Assembly: GCA_900321275.1 (NCBI GenBank)
Contig: ONVI01000001.1
Span: 84,095 to 148,094 of the forward strand
Direction: 5' to 3'
DNA: 64,000 bases
Source: an uncultured Eubacteriales bacterium
GTDB lineage: Bacteria; Bacillota; Clostridia; Oscillospirales; Oscillospiraceae
Numbering within the stretch: the first letter of the stretch is position 1; each line of letters starts with the position of its first letter. Position numbers and translations under genes: made by a program. The notes beneath the pieces were generated by a model, which ran no database searches, had not been told where the DNA came from, and saw nothing but the letters and a program-made list of their open reading frames with translations. Shown one piece after another: positions 51,610-60,836 of the stretch.

Positions 51610-54066
51610 ATCGTATTCTTTCAGCGTTTTTTCCTGGATCGGGAGAAGGACATTGTCGTCGACCTCTACATGGAGGGGGAGCGTATGCGGTATGTCATGC
51701 GCACGCCGAACCACCACACGGGAAACCTGATCCGAAATCTATCAAAGCTCTTTGAACTTGTGACGTCGCCGGACGAGAACGGCCTGCTCGTCATCCGGGA
51801 CGAGATACCCTGCTACTATGACGGGGGCAACCGCCGCATGTACATTCTGCGCCTGGGCGGCACAAAGGTCGCCAACATCTTCCCGGACGGGAAGGTGGAG
51901 CTAAAGGCGTCGATTCCGGCCATCTCCAAAACCCTGATGAGCCAGACCAAGGACTATCGCCTGGGCGTGGAGAAGACCCTGGTCAAGACCTATATCCGCA
52001 GCGAGTGCAAATTCCGCACGGATCTGCACACCCACATGAACGGCAATCTGCCGCCGGAGCTGCTGATCGCCCTGGGCGTCATGCACCAGATCCGCTATCC
52101 CTACTACTATGTCAAAAAGCTGGGCCTGCGCTGCACCGCGGAGCAGCATGCCTACCTCGAAAGAGCCCGGGAAAAGGCGGCGCTGGAGCTGGGCGATCTC
52201 CCGCTGACCGGGAAGCATCGGGAGCGCCGTATCGACGACTTTACCTTTATAAACTTTGCCGAACTGATTCTTGGCAATCCCCGCGGCGCCGAAGAGAACA
52301 TCCGGCGCGTGCGCAACTCCCTGACCATTCCGAAGGACGGACAGGCGGTTTTCGCAAATTTGGAAAAGGTCTATCTCTATCGCTATGTTTTCACAAAGGG
52401 CGCAGCCGCGGAGGACCGGATCGCCGCGCTCAATATCGGACAGATCCCCGACGGCGAGGTTCGCGCCTATGCCGCGCAAATCCGGCAGGATCGGGAGGAT
52501 CTGCGCTACCGCGGCAACACGCTCTATCAGGATCTGCTGCTCTGGATTGCGCGGGAGTACCGGCGCTACGGCATCGAATATGCCGAGATCACGGACACCT
52601 CGCTTCTCAATAAAGCGGAGTTCCCGGCAAAGCTGCGGCAGATTCATGAGATCATGCCCAATGTCGAGCGGGAGACGGGGGTGCTGCTTCGCTTTCTGGC
52701 GGGCATCCGCCGCACGCCGCTGACCATCGTGCGCGACAGGCTGACGCCCGGGGACTATCTGGCCGAAAATCTGCGCTGCCTCGGCGTCATCGCGGGCGAT
52801 CCCTATGTCGCGGGCGCCGACATCATCGGCGAGGAGATCAATGACATTCTGGAGCTGCGGGGCGTGATCGGAGAACTCGTCCGTCTCGCGGAGCGAAACC
52901 CCGGCTTCGTGATCCGGATTCACGCCGGAGAGAACGACAGCCTGTGCGACAATGTGGCAAACTCCATCCGCTGCGTCAAAGAGGCGCTGCGCGAGGGGCA
53001 GAGATTCCCGGCCCTTCGGATCGGCCACGGGCTGTATACCTGCGATCTCCGATCGGCCAAGGGGGCGCGGCTCCTGGAGGAGCTGCGGGAAAACGCCGTC
53101 ACGCTGGAGTTTCAGCTCAGCTCCAATGTTCGCCTGAACAATCTCAGCAGTCTGGAACGCCACCCGCTGCGGCAGTATCTTGCCGCCGGGGTACACTGTG
53201 TACAGGGCACCGACGGAGGAGCCCTGTACGGCACCAATTCCATCGACGAGGAGCTCAGTCTCGAAAAGCTTCTCGGACTGCGTTTTGAAGAGCTCTGCCG
53301 TATGCGCCGGAGCGAGGATGCGATCCTGGAAAGCAGCAGGCGCGTATTTGAAGAGAAATCCGCCCAGTTTGTCCGCGACTGCCCTTCCGGAGATCCGGAA
53401 CGCCGGTATCGGCGCCTTCTGGAGGAGACCGAACAGAGCGCCGTGATCCTCTGGGAGGATTCCGGGAAAATCGACGCGGAGGAGGCGCTGCGCCATCAGC
53501 TTGCCGAACTGCCGGAGGACGGCCTGCCCGTCATCATAGCGGGCGGCAGCTTCAACAACAGCAGCCACCGCAGCGCTGCAAAGCCGGAGGACAAAGCGCT
53601 CCTGGATACGCTGCTTGAAAATGCCGATCCCGACAGATGCTTTTTCGTGGTCGGGCACAGCCTGAGCGGGCAGGAAGGCTATCTTGTCCGGAAGGCGGGC
53701 GGGCGCTTCCGGTTTTTTGCCGTTGTTCCCAGACTTATAAGCCGCGCGGAGAGAACGAGACTGCAGAAAGCGGGCGTCGGCATTGTTCTGAGCATAGAGC
53801 TCTCCCCGATGGGCCTTTACAAAAGTTTCGCCTATGAGATTTTTAAGCGCAGACCTTCGGCACTGCTGGCCTTCGACGGCAATTCCGCCGCGCTGAATCT
53901 GATCCAGGAGGCCCGAAACGCGCGGGAAAAGTGCCGCATCTATATCAGCCCGCGCTCCCGCGGTCTCGCGGTCAAAACCAGGACGCTGGAGGGGTACGTA
54001 AAGCCGCTCAGCGACGCGGAAGAGATTCTGAATGAGCTGGGAATCCGCAGGGCAGAAAAAGCGTAA
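51610..54066 (+). CDS. Three-part adenosine-deaminase-family protein
   Basis: The product is about 818 residues (798 if started at the first ATG, 51670). The amidohydrolase core is at about 135-560: DLHTHMNGNLPPELL with the HxH metal site, IRIHAGENDS, RIGHGLY and GTDGGALYG, as in adenosine deaminases. The first 130 residues are an extra N-terminal domain. The last 180 (GLPVIIAGGSFNNSSHRSAAKPEDKALLD, CFFVVGHSLSGQEGYLV, LLAFDGNSAALNLIQEAR) look like a Rossmann-type nucleotide-binding domain I do not recognise. The frame is open upstream of 51670 and reads IVFFQRFFLDREKDIVVDLY, which is coding-like, with AGGAGG at 51595-51600. The only initiation triplet that fits the site is ATC at 51610. An alternative reading is a lost ATG. 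Confidence 0.75.
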   Translation: MVFFQRFFLDREKDIVVDLYMEGERMRYVMRTPNHHTGNLIRNLSKLFELVTSPDENGLLVIRDEIPCYYDGGNRRMYILRLGGTKVANIFPDGKVELKASIPAISKTLMSQTKDYRLGVEKTLVKTYIRSECKFRTDLHTHMNGNLPPELLIALGVMHQIRYPYYYVKKLGLRCTAEQHAYLERAREKAALELGDLPLTGKHRERRIDDFTFINFAELILGNPRGAEENIRRVRNSLTIPKDGQAVFANLEKVYLYRYVFTKGAAAEDRIAALNIGQIPDGEVRAYAAQIRQDREDLRYRGNTLYQDLLLWIAREYRRYGIEYAEITDTSLLNKAEFPAKLRQIHEIMPNVERETGVLLRFLAGIRRTPLTIVRDRLTPGDYLAENLRCLGVIAGDPYVAGADIIGEEINDILELRGVIGELVRLAERNPGFVIRIHAGENDSLCDNVANSIRCVKEALREGQRFPALRIGHGLYTCDLRSAKGARLLEELRENAVTLEFQLSSNVRLNNLSSLERHPLRQYLAAGVHCVQGTDGGALYGTNSIDEELSLEKLLGLRFEELCRMRRSEDAILESSRRVFEEKSAQFVRDCPSGDPERRYRRLLEETEQSAVILWEDSGKIDAEEALRHQLAELPEDGLPVIIAGGSFNNSSHRSAAKPEDKALLDTLLENADPDRCFFVVGHSLSGQEGYLVRKAGGRFRFFAVVPRLISRAERTRLQKAGVGIVLSIELSPMGLYKSFAYEIFKRRPSALLAFDGNSAALNLIQEARNAREKCRIYISPRSRGLAVKTRTLEGYVKPLSDAEEILNELGIRRAEKA

Positions 54067-54073
54067 CGGAAAC

Positions 54074-54129
54074 AGAAGAAGCTCCCCATCCTTCCCGGAG
54101 AGAATCCGGGGGAAGGGGAGCCTTCTTTG
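54074..54129. terminator. Bidirectional terminator between deaminase and exonuclease genes
   Basis: AAGAAGCTCCCC...GGGGAGCCTTCTT encloses an inner CTTCCCGG/CCGGGGGAAG stem, with a T-rich edge on each strand. It sits between the convergent genes ending at 54066 and 54130. Confidence 0.8.
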
Positions 54130-54660
54130 TCAAAAACAGTATTTCTTCACAAAGCTTTCAATATCCGCGCCGGCCTCCATGTACCGGAGAAGGATCTCCG
54201 CTGCCGCGTTGCTGTCGCTGTCCGCCTTGTGATGATCCAGGCAGATCCCGTAGTAACTGCACAGGTCGTTCAGCTTATGGCTGACGCCCGGCAGGAGCTT
54301 CCTGCCCATCTGAACCGTACAGCAGAAGGGGACTGTCTCCTTCCACGGGATGCCGTAATCATGCAGGCACTTTTTGACAACGCCCAGATCAAACGCGGCA
54401 TTATGCGCCACAAGCGTACCGGAGGAGAAGAGCGGTTCGATTTTCTCCCAGAGCTCCGGAAAAACGGGGGCGTCTGCCACAACGCTCTCATCGATCCCGG
54501 TCAATTGCGTGTTGAACCAGTCAAACGGCTGCTCCGGGTTGACATAGGAGAAAAAGGAATCCGTGATGAACCCGGACTCCACGACGGAGATACCGATCGC
54601 GCTCATGCGGTTGTTGTAGCGGTTCGGGGTCTCCACATCAAAAACTACAAAACGTGACAT
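54130..54660 (-). CDS. DnaQ-like 3'-5' exonuclease (DEDDh)
   Basis: The 176-residue protein fits the RNase T/DnaQ exonuclease fold. Motif I is FVVFDVETPN with the Asp-Glu pair, motif II is LVAHNAAFDLGVVKK, and motif III ends HHKADSDSNAAAEILL with the catalytic His and Asp. It is a small stand-alone exonuclease, not an epsilon subunit fused to PolC. The role in DNA or RNA trimming cannot be told from sequence. ATG 54660 starts the gene; ribosome site is weak. The promoter at 54787-54759 fits. Confidence 0.85.
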   Translation of the reverse strand: MSRFVVFDVETPNRYNNRMSAIGISVVESGFITDSFFSYVNPEQPFDWFNTQLTGIDESVVADAPVFPELWEKIEPLFSSGTLVAHNAAFDLGVVKKCLHDYGIPWKETVPFCCTVQMGRKLLPGVSHKLNDLCSYYGICLDHHKADSDSNAAAEILLRYMEAGADIESFVKKYCF

Positions 54661-54758
54661 CTGTCAAACCTGCTTCTCTCTGTTTTCGGATTCTGCTGCC
54701 GAAAGCCGTTCGGCCCCGCTTCCGTTTCGGCGCCGGACGGATTTGCAAGAGCAGGATT

Positions 54759-54787
54759 ATTTTATCAGACAACGGCCGATATGACAA
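54759..54787 (-). promoter_or_regulatory. Promoter of the exonuclease gene
   Basis: On the minus strand TTGTCA (54787-54782) and TAAAAT (54764-54759) are 17 bp apart. The mRNA would begin about 90 nt before the start codon. Confidence 0.6.
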
Positions 54788-54791
54788 GCGG

Positions 54792-54832
54792 CAGTTCATC
54801 CGGAAAACGTACACAGTTCATCCGGAAAACGA
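54792..54832. repeat. Direct repeat of 16-17 bp in the exonuclease/Fbp intergenic region
   Basis: CAGTTCATCCGGAAAACG occurs at 54791-54808 and again at 54815-54832, spaced 24 bp start to start, which is roughly two helical turns. They lie upstream of both flanking promoters and could be operator half-sites. The rest of this 349-bp gap holds those promoters and a TTGCCGTG/ACGGCAA hairpin at about 54938-54956. Confidence 0.6.
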
Positions 54833-54873
54833 TTCATCGTGCCGGCCGGGATGAAGAGAGAAGAAGTGCAGAC

Positions 54874-54902
54874 TTGCTTTTATCGGGAGATAATGATAAA
54901 AT
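54874..54902 (+). promoter_or_regulatory. Promoter of the Fbp-type transporter operon
   Basis: TTGCTT (54874-54879) and TAAAAT (54897-54902) are spaced by 17 bp, about 108 bp upstream of the binding-protein start. Confidence 0.6.
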
Positions 54903-55009
54903 TACCATAAAGAAGTATGGAATCGGGCATGGACGAATTGCCGTGAAAACGGCAATAAGTGTTACGGCTCGTGATGGGACAAGTATCATATTCAGGGGGT
55001 AATGAAATC

Positions 55010-56158
55010 ATGAAAAAAACCCTGCTTCTTGCATTGATTTTGACTCTTGGTATGCTATTGTGCGCCGTTCCCGCCTGTGCGGATATAAGCGCGGATGTGG
55101 AAGCGGGCCAGGCGATGACCCGTGAAGAGCTGGCGGAAAAAGCCATGGCGGAGAGCGGCACCTTCGTCGTGTACGGAAATACCAGCCGGATTGCGACCGC
55201 GGCGGAAGACTTTGCCGCGCTTTACGGGATCTCCGTTGAATCCAACAACCTGAAGGATCAGGAGATTTATACCAAGCTGCGCAGCGAAAACGGAAGAGGA
55301 GCCGCCGATATGGTCATGATTCAGGACGGCGCCCAGCTCTCTGACGCCATCGACGAGGGGCTGGTGCTCAATTTTGTGCCCGCCTCCGTCAAGGATGTGC
55401 TGGAGGAAAGCGATCGGCAGCCCGCGCTGGTGCACCAGTATCTCAATAAGCTTTTCATATACAACAATCAGGGCGATTCCGTCCCTGCCATCCGGAATGT
55501 GTGGGAGCTGACCGCGCCGGAGATGAAGGGCAATGTGATTTTCAAAAACCCCGAGACCGAAAAGGTGAACATGAACTTCCTGATCATGTGCACCGAACCC
55601 GCCTGGGCGGAAAAGCTGGCCGAAGCGTACAGGGACTGGAAGGGGACGGACATCGATCTGGGAAGCTTCGAGAACGCAGGCTACAAGTGGGTGGCCGAGT
55701 TTCTGGACAACGTGACCTTCGGGAAATCCGATACCTCCATCGCCGAAGAGCTGAGTCAGAAAACCGCCGCGGGCAAAATCGGCCTGTTCGTGCTCAGTAA
55801 GCTGCGCTCCTCGTCCGTGCTGACCGAAAACCTGACCGTGGCCCAGTACGACGCATCCGCGAACGGCTATGCCATAGAGCCGTTCTCGGGCTTTATGTAC
55901 CCCATGTATACCATGGTGAACACCAAAGCCACGCGGCCTTATACCGCCATGCTGTTTATCGAGTACCTGATGAGTCAGGAAGGCTTCGCCCCCTGGGGAA
56001 AGAGCATCGGCTCCTATTCTCCCAACCCGGCGTTCACGGTCAACGAGGGGGATTTGAGCATTGACGTCTGGAAGGCCAATCTGGTCATGGAGGACGCAAA
56101 TTATATTCTGGACAGCTTTGAGGTGGAAGACTTTATCCTGCAGCACTGCCAGAAATAA
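55010..56158 (+). CDS. Iron(III)/anion-type ABC transporter binding protein
   Basis: The 382-residue extracytoplasmic protein has a signal peptide (MKKTLLLALILTLGMLLCAVPACA) and a type-2 periplasmic-binding fold as in FbpA and its relatives: GTFVVYGNTSRIATAAEDFAALYGISVE, then an ENGRGAADMVMIQDG turn and later PNPAFTVNEGDLSIDVWK. It is not clear whether the ligand is Fe(III) or another anion; the family also takes thiamine and putrescine-like compounds. Ribosome site AGGGGG precedes ATG 55010. The permease follows at 74 bp and the ATPase after that. Confidence 0.75.
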   Translation: MKKTLLLALILTLGMLLCAVPACADISADVEAGQAMTREELAEKAMAESGTFVVYGNTSRIATAAEDFAALYGISVESNNLKDQEIYTKLRSENGRGAADMVMIQDGAQLSDAIDEGLVLNFVPASVKDVLEESDRQPALVHQYLNKLFIYNNQGDSVPAIRNVWELTAPEMKGNVIFKNPETEKVNMNFLIMCTEPAWAEKLAEAYRDWKGTDIDLGSFENAGYKWVAEFLDNVTFGKSDTSIAEELSQKTAAGKIGLFVLSKLRSSSVLTENLTVAQYDASANGYAIEPFSGFMYPMYTMVNTKATRPYTAMLFIEYLMSQEGFAPWGKSIGSYSPNPAFTVNEGDLSIDVWKANLVMEDANYILDSFEVEDFILQHCQK

Positions 56159-56232
56159 GCGGAAGAAACCCACAGGAAGCGGGGCGGACCGCCCGCCCCG
56201 CCGCTTTTCATCACGTACAGGAGGGGAGACAG

Positions 56233-58059
56233 ATGGATGAAGCGACAGTTCGGGGCAGCGCTTTTGTTCGGCTGAGAGGACGCGCGCTGGCGTGGCTTTC
56301 AAAGCCGGCCAATTTGATCCTGCTGTTCTTCCTGATCGCGCTGGTTGTTTTGACGCTGTATCCGCTCTATTCGCTCCTGATGGAGACGGTGACCATTCAC
56401 GCGGGCCGTGAGGCGCGCGCCGCGAAGGAGGCGGCCGGGACGCTGTCCTTCTATCATTTCCGGCGCTTGTTTGCCACACAGGAGAACGAATACAGCCGAA
56501 TCCAGTTTTACGCACCCTTCCTGAATACGTTAACGGTTTCCCTGGCAGCGTCTCTGATCGCGATTGCCTTCGGCGGCGCGGTGGCCTTTATGGTGACGCG
56601 CACGAATCTGAAATACATCAAATTCATTTCCGCCGTCTTTACCTTCCCGTATATCATGCCGTCTTGGACGCTGGCGCTGTTCTGGGAAAACTTTTTTAAG
56701 AATGTTAATATCGGCCTGAAAACCTCAAACGGCATCATGGCCGGCCTGTTCGGGATCTATATGCCGGAATGGTTCGTATACGGCGCGTTTCCGATCGCGC
56801 TTGTATTGGGCCTGCACTATGCCCCGTATGCCTATATTCTCATCGGCGCCATGCTGCGAAATATGGACGCCAATCTGGAGGAGGCGGCTACGATCCTCCG
56901 CACCAACCGCTTCCGCATCGTCTGGTGCATTACGCTGCCGATTGTGAAGCCCGCCATGATGTCCACCTTTCTGCTGGTCTTCGCAAGCTCCATGAGCGCG
57001 TATTCCGTGCCGGTATTCCTGGGATCGCCGGTCAGGTATTATATGCTGTCCACCAAGATGAAAGCGCTCATGGACAGCTATCCCGGTCAGGCGTATATCA
57101 TTGCGGCTGTCATGATCCTCATGGGCGTGATCATCCTTTTGCTGAACCAGCGCGTGACCAACAGCCGCAAGCATTTCACCACCGTGACGGGCAAAAGCAG
57201 CAGAATCAGCAAGATCAATCTGGGCAAAGCCAATACGCCGATCGCGATCGCGCTGGTGATCGTGCTGCTGCTGGTGGCCGTGCTGCCGCTTTTGACCTTT
57301 GCCCTGGAATCCGTCATTATCAAGGCGGGCGACTACAGCCCCGGCAACATGACACTGGATTTCTGGATCGGCACCGATCTGACCGAACGGCTGGATCAGG
57401 GCGACTCCACCGGCATCCTGCTCAATCCGAAGGTGTGGAAGGCTTTGGGATACAGCCTCAGCCTGTCCGCCACCTGCGCCTTCGCGGCGGGCACCTGCGG
57501 CATCCTGACGGGGTACAGCGTGATAAAGCGCCGCGGAAGCAAGCTTGCAAACCTGGTCAGCTCGCTCGCCTTCTTCCCGTATCTGATGCCGTCCCTTGCG
57601 CTGGGCGCAATCTATCTGGCTATGAGTGCCAAGATTCCGTGGCTGCGCGGCTTCCTGCTGCTGGCGCTGGCAGGCTCGGTAAAATATCTGCCCTTCGCTT
57701 CGCGCTCCGGCGTGAACGCCATGCTGCAACTGTCCAACGAGATCGAGGAAGCGGCCATCATCACCGGCGTGCCCTGGTGGAAGCGCATGCTGAAAATCAT
57801 CATTCCCATTCAGAAACCCGGCTTCCTGTCGGGATACCTGGTGCCTTTGGTCTCCTGTATGCGTGAGCTGTCTCTGTTCGTACTGCTGGTACCCACAAGC
57901 AATACCATCCTCACAACCATGCTAATGCAGTATTCCGAGAAAGGCTGGGCGCAGTTCGGCAACGCCATCAATCTGCTGATCATCATCGTGGTGCTGCTGG
58001 TGAACTTCATCGTAAACAAACTGACGGGCGCGTCAATTGATAAGGGAGTGGGTGGCTGA
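56233..58059 (+). CDS. Fused two-domain ABC transporter permease (FbpB-like)
   Basis: The 608-residue membrane protein has about 12 spans and two permease domains in one chain. The two EAA loops are EEAATILRTNRFRIVWCITLPIVKPAM (about residue 215) and EIEEAAIITGVPWWKRMLKIIIPIQKPGF (about 510). Such fused chains are typical of the FbpB group of iron and thiamine transporters and need no partner permease. GAGGGGAGAC precedes ATG 56233. It lies between the receptor and ATPase genes. Confidence 0.85.
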   Translation: MDEATVRGSAFVRLRGRALAWLSKPANLILLFFLIALVVLTLYPLYSLLMETVTIHAGREARAAKEAAGTLSFYHFRRLFATQENEYSRIQFYAPFLNTLTVSLAASLIAIAFGGAVAFMVTRTNLKYIKFISAVFTFPYIMPSWTLALFWENFFKNVNIGLKTSNGIMAGLFGIYMPEWFVYGAFPIALVLGLHYAPYAYILIGAMLRNMDANLEEAATILRTNRFRIVWCITLPIVKPAMMSTFLLVFASSMSAYSVPVFLGSPVRYYMLSTKMKALMDSYPGQAYIIAAVMILMGVIILLLNQRVTNSRKHFTTVTGKSSRISKINLGKANTPIAIALVIVLLLVAVLPLLTFALESVIIKAGDYSPGNMTLDFWIGTDLTERLDQGDSTGILLNPKVWKALGYSLSLSATCAFAAGTCGILTGYSVIKRRGSKLANLVSSLAFFPYLMPSLALGAIYLAMSAKIPWLRGFLLLALAGSVKYLPFASRSGVNAMLQLSNEIEEAAIITGVPWWKRMLKIIIPIQKPGFLSGYLVPLVSCMRELSLFVLLVPTSNTILTTMLMQYSEKGWAQFGNAINLLIIIVVLLVNFIVNKLTGASIDKGVGG

Positions 58060-58060
58060 T

Positions 58061-59158
58061 ATGCCGGAGATTATCCTGAAAAACGTATCCAGAAGCTTTG
58101 GCAAAGTTGTGGCGGTGGATGAGCTCAACCTGCAGATCCTGAACAACTCGTTTATTACGCTGCTCGGGCCGTCCGGCTGCGGAAAGACTACGATCCTGCG
58201 CATGATTGCCGGATTGGAGATGCCGACAGAGGGCAGGATTACCATCGGCGGAAAGGTGGTATTTGACTCCGAACGGGGCATCAATCTGCCGCCTGACAAG
58301 CGCAACGTCGGATTCCTGTTTCAGAACTATGCCCTCTGGCCCCATATGACGGTTTACCAGAACATCGCCTTCGGGCTGGAAAACATGAAATGGGAGAGGA
58401 AAAAGATCAACGACCGGGTGCAGGAGCTGTTGACCATGCTGCGCATCGAACAGTACGAAAGCCGCTATCCCAATGAACTCTCCGGCGGCCAGCAGCAGCG
58501 TGTCGCGATTGCGCGCACCCTCGCCCCCGGGCCGAAGGTGCTCTTTTTGGACGAGCCGCTGAGCAATCTGGACGCAAAGCTCCGTATGGAAATGCGTGCC
58601 GAGCTCAAGCGTCTGCACCGGGATACAAATTCCACCTTCGTGTATGTGACCCACGACCAGCAGGAGGCCATGACGCTTTCTACCATGGTCTGCATCATCG
58701 ACAAGGGCCGTCTGCAGCAGTACGCGCCGCCGCTTCAGATGTACAACAGCCCGAACAATCTTTTTGTGGCGGATTTCCTGGGAAATCCCTCGATGAACTT
58801 TATCGACGGGCATTTGTCCGAAAACGGCACGATCGCATTTGGCGGCATCTGCGCCCGATTTGAAACGTTCAACGCGCTCAAGCTCAAAGAACAGGACGTG
58901 ATGATCGGTATTCGGCCCGAATACATCCGCATCGAAGAAAACGGCGTTTTGGACGCGATTGTGAAAGCCGCCCTGCCCTCCGGCATGGAGACCACGGTGA
59001 AGCTTGATTTCAACGGGATCCCCCTGACGGCGGTGGTATTCGGAGACGTGGATTTCCCGGTGAACAGAAAGGTGAAGATATCCTTCAACAAGGCGGCGAT
59101 CCTGTTCGATAAACAAAGCGGAAGAAACTTTGCCCGCGGAGCGCTGACGCTGCTGTAA
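58061..59158 (+). CDS. ABC transporter ATPase (FbpC-like)
   Basis: The 365-residue ATPase has Walker A GPSGCGKTT at about 36-44, signature LSGGQQQR, Walker B VLFLDEPLSNLD and a switch His in VTHDQQEA. A C-terminal TOBE/OB-fold domain (from about 260, GIRPEYIRIEENG...) is of the kind seen in FbpC, PotA and MalK. ATG 58061 follows the permease stop by one base; GGGAGTGGG is near. It drives the fused permease. A strong terminator follows. Confidence 0.88.
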   Translation: MPEIILKNVSRSFGKVVAVDELNLQILNNSFITLLGPSGCGKTTILRMIAGLEMPTEGRITIGGKVVFDSERGINLPPDKRNVGFLFQNYALWPHMTVYQNIAFGLENMKWERKKINDRVQELLTMLRIEQYESRYPNELSGGQQQRVAIARTLAPGPKVLFLDEPLSNLDAKLRMEMRAELKRLHRDTNSTFVYVTHDQQEAMTLSTMVCIIDKGRLQQYAPPLQMYNSPNNLFVADFLGNPSMNFIDGHLSENGTIAFGGICARFETFNALKLKEQDVMIGIRPEYIRIEENGVLDAIVKAALPSGMETTVKLDFNGIPLTAVVFGDVDFPVNRKVKISFNKAAILFDKQSGRNFARGALTLL

Positions 59159-59178
59159 TGCGGATCAAAAATAAGACA

Positions 59179-59216
59179 GCCCATGGTGAGAAATATTCCC
59201 GCCATGGGCTTTTTCA
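59179..59216 (+). terminator. Terminator after the Fbp-type operon
   Basis: AGCCCATGG and CCATGGGCT pair around a 20-bp loop and are followed by TTTTTC, ending the transporter operon. Confidence 0.8.
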
Positions 59217-59227
59217 AAAAGAAACCC

Positions 59228-59256
59228 TTGACCGGGAAGGGCAAAATGAATAGAAT
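59228..59256 (+). promoter_or_regulatory. Promoter of the [FeFe] hydrogenase gene
   Basis: TTGACC (59228-59233) and TAGAAT (59251-59256) are spaced by 17 bp, about 100 bp upstream of the start. Confidence 0.65.
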
Positions 59257-59357
59257 AAACACAAACATATCGTGTCACGCAGACAAGCGTTGCGCGCGTC
59301 AGCAACCGGGCTGCGGACAAATCCAAACGAAAGCCATGAGCAGGCAAGGAGGAAAAC

Positions 59358-60827
59358 ATGATTACAAACGACCGCACAACCAGCAACATCACCAAGCGAA
59401 TCTTCCGGGAGGTTGCGAGGCTTACCTGGAACGGGGAGCTGGAGGAGAAGAAGGATTTCCTGCCGGAGACGATCATTCCGGGGCCGCTGCCGCAGTTTCG
59501 CTGCTGCATATACCGGGAACGGGAGATCATTCGTCAGAGGGTGCGCCTGGCGAGCGGCCGGTGCCCCGATAAGAAGGAGACGAAGAATATCGTTCAGGTC
59601 ATCCCCGCCGCCTGTGACGACTGCGCGATTTCCTCCTATTCCGTCACGGACAACTGCCACGGCTGCCTGGGCCGCGCCTGCCGCGAGTCCTGCCGTTTTG
59701 ACGCCATTTCCATCATCCGCGAGCACGGCAGGATCCGGGCCTATATCGACCCGACAAAATGCCGGGAGTGCGGGATGTGCGCGAAAAACTGTCCCTATCA
59801 GGTCATTGTGCATCAGGTGCGCCCCTGCAAGCAGGCCTGTCCGGTAAACGCGATCACGATGGATGAGACGACCGGTCTGTGCGTGATCGACGAGAGCAAG
59901 TGCATCCAGTGCGGCCACTGCATCCACGCCTGCCCCTTCGGAGGCCTCGGCGCGAAAGCCTTTATCGTGGACGTGATCCGCGCGGTCCGCGAGGGGAAGC
60001 GTGTTTATGCCATGGTGGCCCCCGCGGTCGAGGGGCAGTTCGGCCCGGATATCACGCCCGATTCCTGGCGTGAGGCGCTTAAAAAGGCCGGTTTCGAGGA
60101 TATGATCGAGGTCTCCCTCGGCGGTGACCTGACCGCGGCTGCGGAGGCGGAGGAGTGGGCGGAGGCTTTTGAAAATGGCGAGAAAAAAACGACCTCCTGC
60201 TGCCCTGCCTTTGTCAATATGATCCGCAAGCATTTCCCGGAGCTTGAGGGGAATATCTCCACAACGGTCAGCCCGATGTGCGCCGTGTCCCGCCTGATCA
60301 AAGCCCGTGATCCGGAGGCGGTAACCGTCTTTATCGGACCGTGCCAGGCGAAGAAAAGCGAGATTGCGGACGCCGCGATCACCGATAACGCCGACTTCGT
60401 GCTCACCTTTGACGAGGCGGTTGAGCTTCTGCGCGGCAAGGATATCGAGCTTGCGCCGGCGGAGAGCTATACGCAGCAGGGCTCGACCTACGGCAAGCGC
60501 TTCGGCAACAGCGCCGGCGTTACGGCCGCCGTGGTACAATGCCTGAAGGAACAGAACATAGACGCCGACAAGATCGCCGTGAAGGTCTGCAACGGCGCGC
60601 AGGAATGCAAAACCGCGCTTACGATGATGAAGCTGGGCAGGCTTCCCGAACGCTTTATCGAGGGCATGGTCTGCGAAGGCGGCTGTGTCGGCGGCCCGTC
60701 GAGACAGAAAACGCTGACAGAGCTGAAAAAGGATCGCGACGCCATGATCGGTCTTGCCGACGGCAGGGGAGTCCATGAAAATCTGAAGCTGATGGACGCC
60801 GAGCAGGTTCCCATGCACCGCGAATGA
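59358..60827 (+). CDS. Group B [FeFe] hydrogenase
   Basis: The 489-residue protein has ferredoxin-like and H-cluster domains. The N-terminal half has many Cys: CDDCAISSYS, CHGCLGRACRESC, two ferredoxin motifs (CRECGMCAKNCP and CIQCGHCIHACP) and a further CKQACP. The H-cluster motifs follow as TSCCPAF (L1), GPCQAKKSE (L2) and EGMVCEGGCVGGP (L3). The variant L1 and L2 are the group B pattern rather than the group A TSCCPGW/MPCxxKxxE. These enzymes evolve or take up H2 or sense redox state. No maturation genes or partner subunits are near. AGGAGG lies before ATG 59358. Confidence 0.88.
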   Translation: MITNDRTTSNITKRIFREVARLTWNGELEEKKDFLPETIIPGPLPQFRCCIYREREIIRQRVRLASGRCPDKKETKNIVQVIPAACDDCAISSYSVTDNCHGCLGRACRESCRFDAISIIREHGRIRAYIDPTKCRECGMCAKNCPYQVIVHQVRPCKQACPVNAITMDETTGLCVIDESKCIQCGHCIHACPFGGLGAKAFIVDVIRAVREGKRVYAMVAPAVEGQFGPDITPDSWREALKKAGFEDMIEVSLGGDLTAAAEAEEWAEAFENGEKKTTSCCPAFVNMIRKHFPELEGNISTTVSPMCAVSRLIKARDPEAVTVFIGPCQAKKSEIADAAITDNADFVLTFDEAVELLRGKDIELAPAESYTQQGSTYGKRFGNSAGVTAAVVQCLKEQNIDADKIAVKVCNGAQECKTALTMMKLGRLPERFIEGMVCEGGCVGGPSRQKTLTELKKDRDAMIGLADGRGVHENLKLMDAEQVPMHRE

Positions 60828-60836
60828 CAGTACCGA

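Noticed and set aside
51610-54066. RADAR anti-phage system (RdrB-like deaminase)
   Set aside because: The length is similar, but no RdrA-type ATPase or other RADAR gene is adjacent, and I cannot align the chain to RdrB without tools. The neighbours are a MATE exporter and an exonuclease.
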